Both the position numbers and the translations under genes were made by a program. From Centropus unirufus (lineage: Eukaryota; Chordata; Aves; Cuculiformes; Centropidae): DNA of 64,000 nucleotides. The DNA is taken from assembly GCA_013397695.1 (NCBI GenBank), contig VYZI01000003.1, positions 7,200,899-7,264,898 of the forward strand, given 5' to 3'. Of the stretch, positions 63,401-64,000 are shown piece by piece. The notes under the pieces are model-generated. The model made no database searches. It had not been told where the DNA came from and was given only the letters and a program-made list of their open reading frames with translations. Position 1 is the stretch's first letter, and each line of letters starts with the position of its first letter.

Positions 63401-64000
63401 AAACTTGAGATGACAGTAACACAAGTACCATAGAACAGAACATGGTCCAGTGGAGATAATACCTATGGGGAAAATGTGATAACTCAAACAGAATTAATGT
63501 TTTGAATCTACTGTTAATTTCAATCCATGCTGAATTCCTTTCAAACCTGCTATTTGGCCAGATATTTAGTTCTTTATGAAGCACTGTGAAAGAGCCCATT
63601 TTTTATCACATTTCAAATACATGTTCTTTTTAATTAAAATATTGAGTAGTTCTTCAAGGTAAGAAAATTACTTCTTACAGAAATGCAATAAGAAAAATCA
63701 ATTGACTGTTTTCTTAGGTTTTATTTTGGCTTAGTGCATACTATCTTTTAAGGGTTAAAAAATGCAGTGGTGAACAAATTGTGGCATATTAACAGTTATT
63801 CTAAAGCTTCTTTTTAAACTACATGTATTTGGAATCCTGAAGTTTTTGTTTGTTTGCAATAGTTATTTTGTGTGATCATCTGTTATTAATTACAGTATTG
63901 CTGGTCAACTGGCTGTTCCAGTGATCAGTGGTATTGTTATAAAAGTATGCACACTCCCTTAGTACGTGGGTGGTGATGGAAGTTGTGTTGATATCGTTTC
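60480..64000. other. Unique AT-rich stretch to the window end
   Basis: No gene or repeat recognised. The longest open frames are 128 codons (63213-63599, minus) and 123 codons (62182-62553, minus), without known domains and overlapped by other frames. Confidence 0.55.

Noticed and set aside
1..64000. CRISPR arrays, tRNA/rRNA genes, bacterial-type operons
   Set aside because: No spaced direct repeats, no tRNA box A/box B arrangement or rRNA sequence was recognised; the repeat content is vertebrate.

Overview
The window looks like non-coding nuclear DNA from a bird. Two repeat signatures point there. One is a set of CR1 non-LTR retrotransposon fragments, several ending in the CR1 terminal octamer-type repeat (ATTCTATG/ATTCTGTG). 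The other is a solo LTR that I recognise by sequence as the widespread avian ERVL-type LTR (TGTC...GACA ends, internal TATATAAA, ATTAAA poly(A) signal). Species and chromosome cannot be told from the sequence. A 35-base run of N at 27391-27425 shows a draft assembly gap.

I find no host protein-coding gene, tRNA, rRNA or CRISPR array that I can support. The only long reading frames with recognisable homology are decayed CR1 reverse-transcriptase (RT) pieces. The largest is 220 codons, at 54825-55487 on the minus strand. Other open frames reach at most 172 codons and show no family signature. The window is best read as gene-desert or large-intron sequence.

Layout: 1-8520 unique; 8521-9107 ERVL solo LTR (minus); 10990-11075 short CR1 3' end (minus); 13635-13990 very old CR1/L3-like remnant (minus, tentative); 15299-15925 CR1 3' half (minus); 25698-26125 CR1 3' end (minus); 27391-27425 gap, followed by a locally CpG-richer patch; 32670-32856 CR1 3' end (plus); 52078-52215 CR1 3' end (plus); 53615-54078 CR1 RT piece (plus), abutting 54079-55608, a larger CR1 RT piece (minus); 58965-60479 a plus-strand CR1 that carries an internal duplicated RT segment (59798-59908) and is split by a second, minus-strand CR1 (60039-60386); 60480-64000 unique.

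No genes here work together as a pathway. The biology visible is the layered history of retrotransposition: three RT pieces with a mutated FADD catalytic box, one clear nested insertion with a 9-bp imperfect flanking duplication, one chimeric CR1, and one inverted CR1 pair. I found no convincing new biological system.
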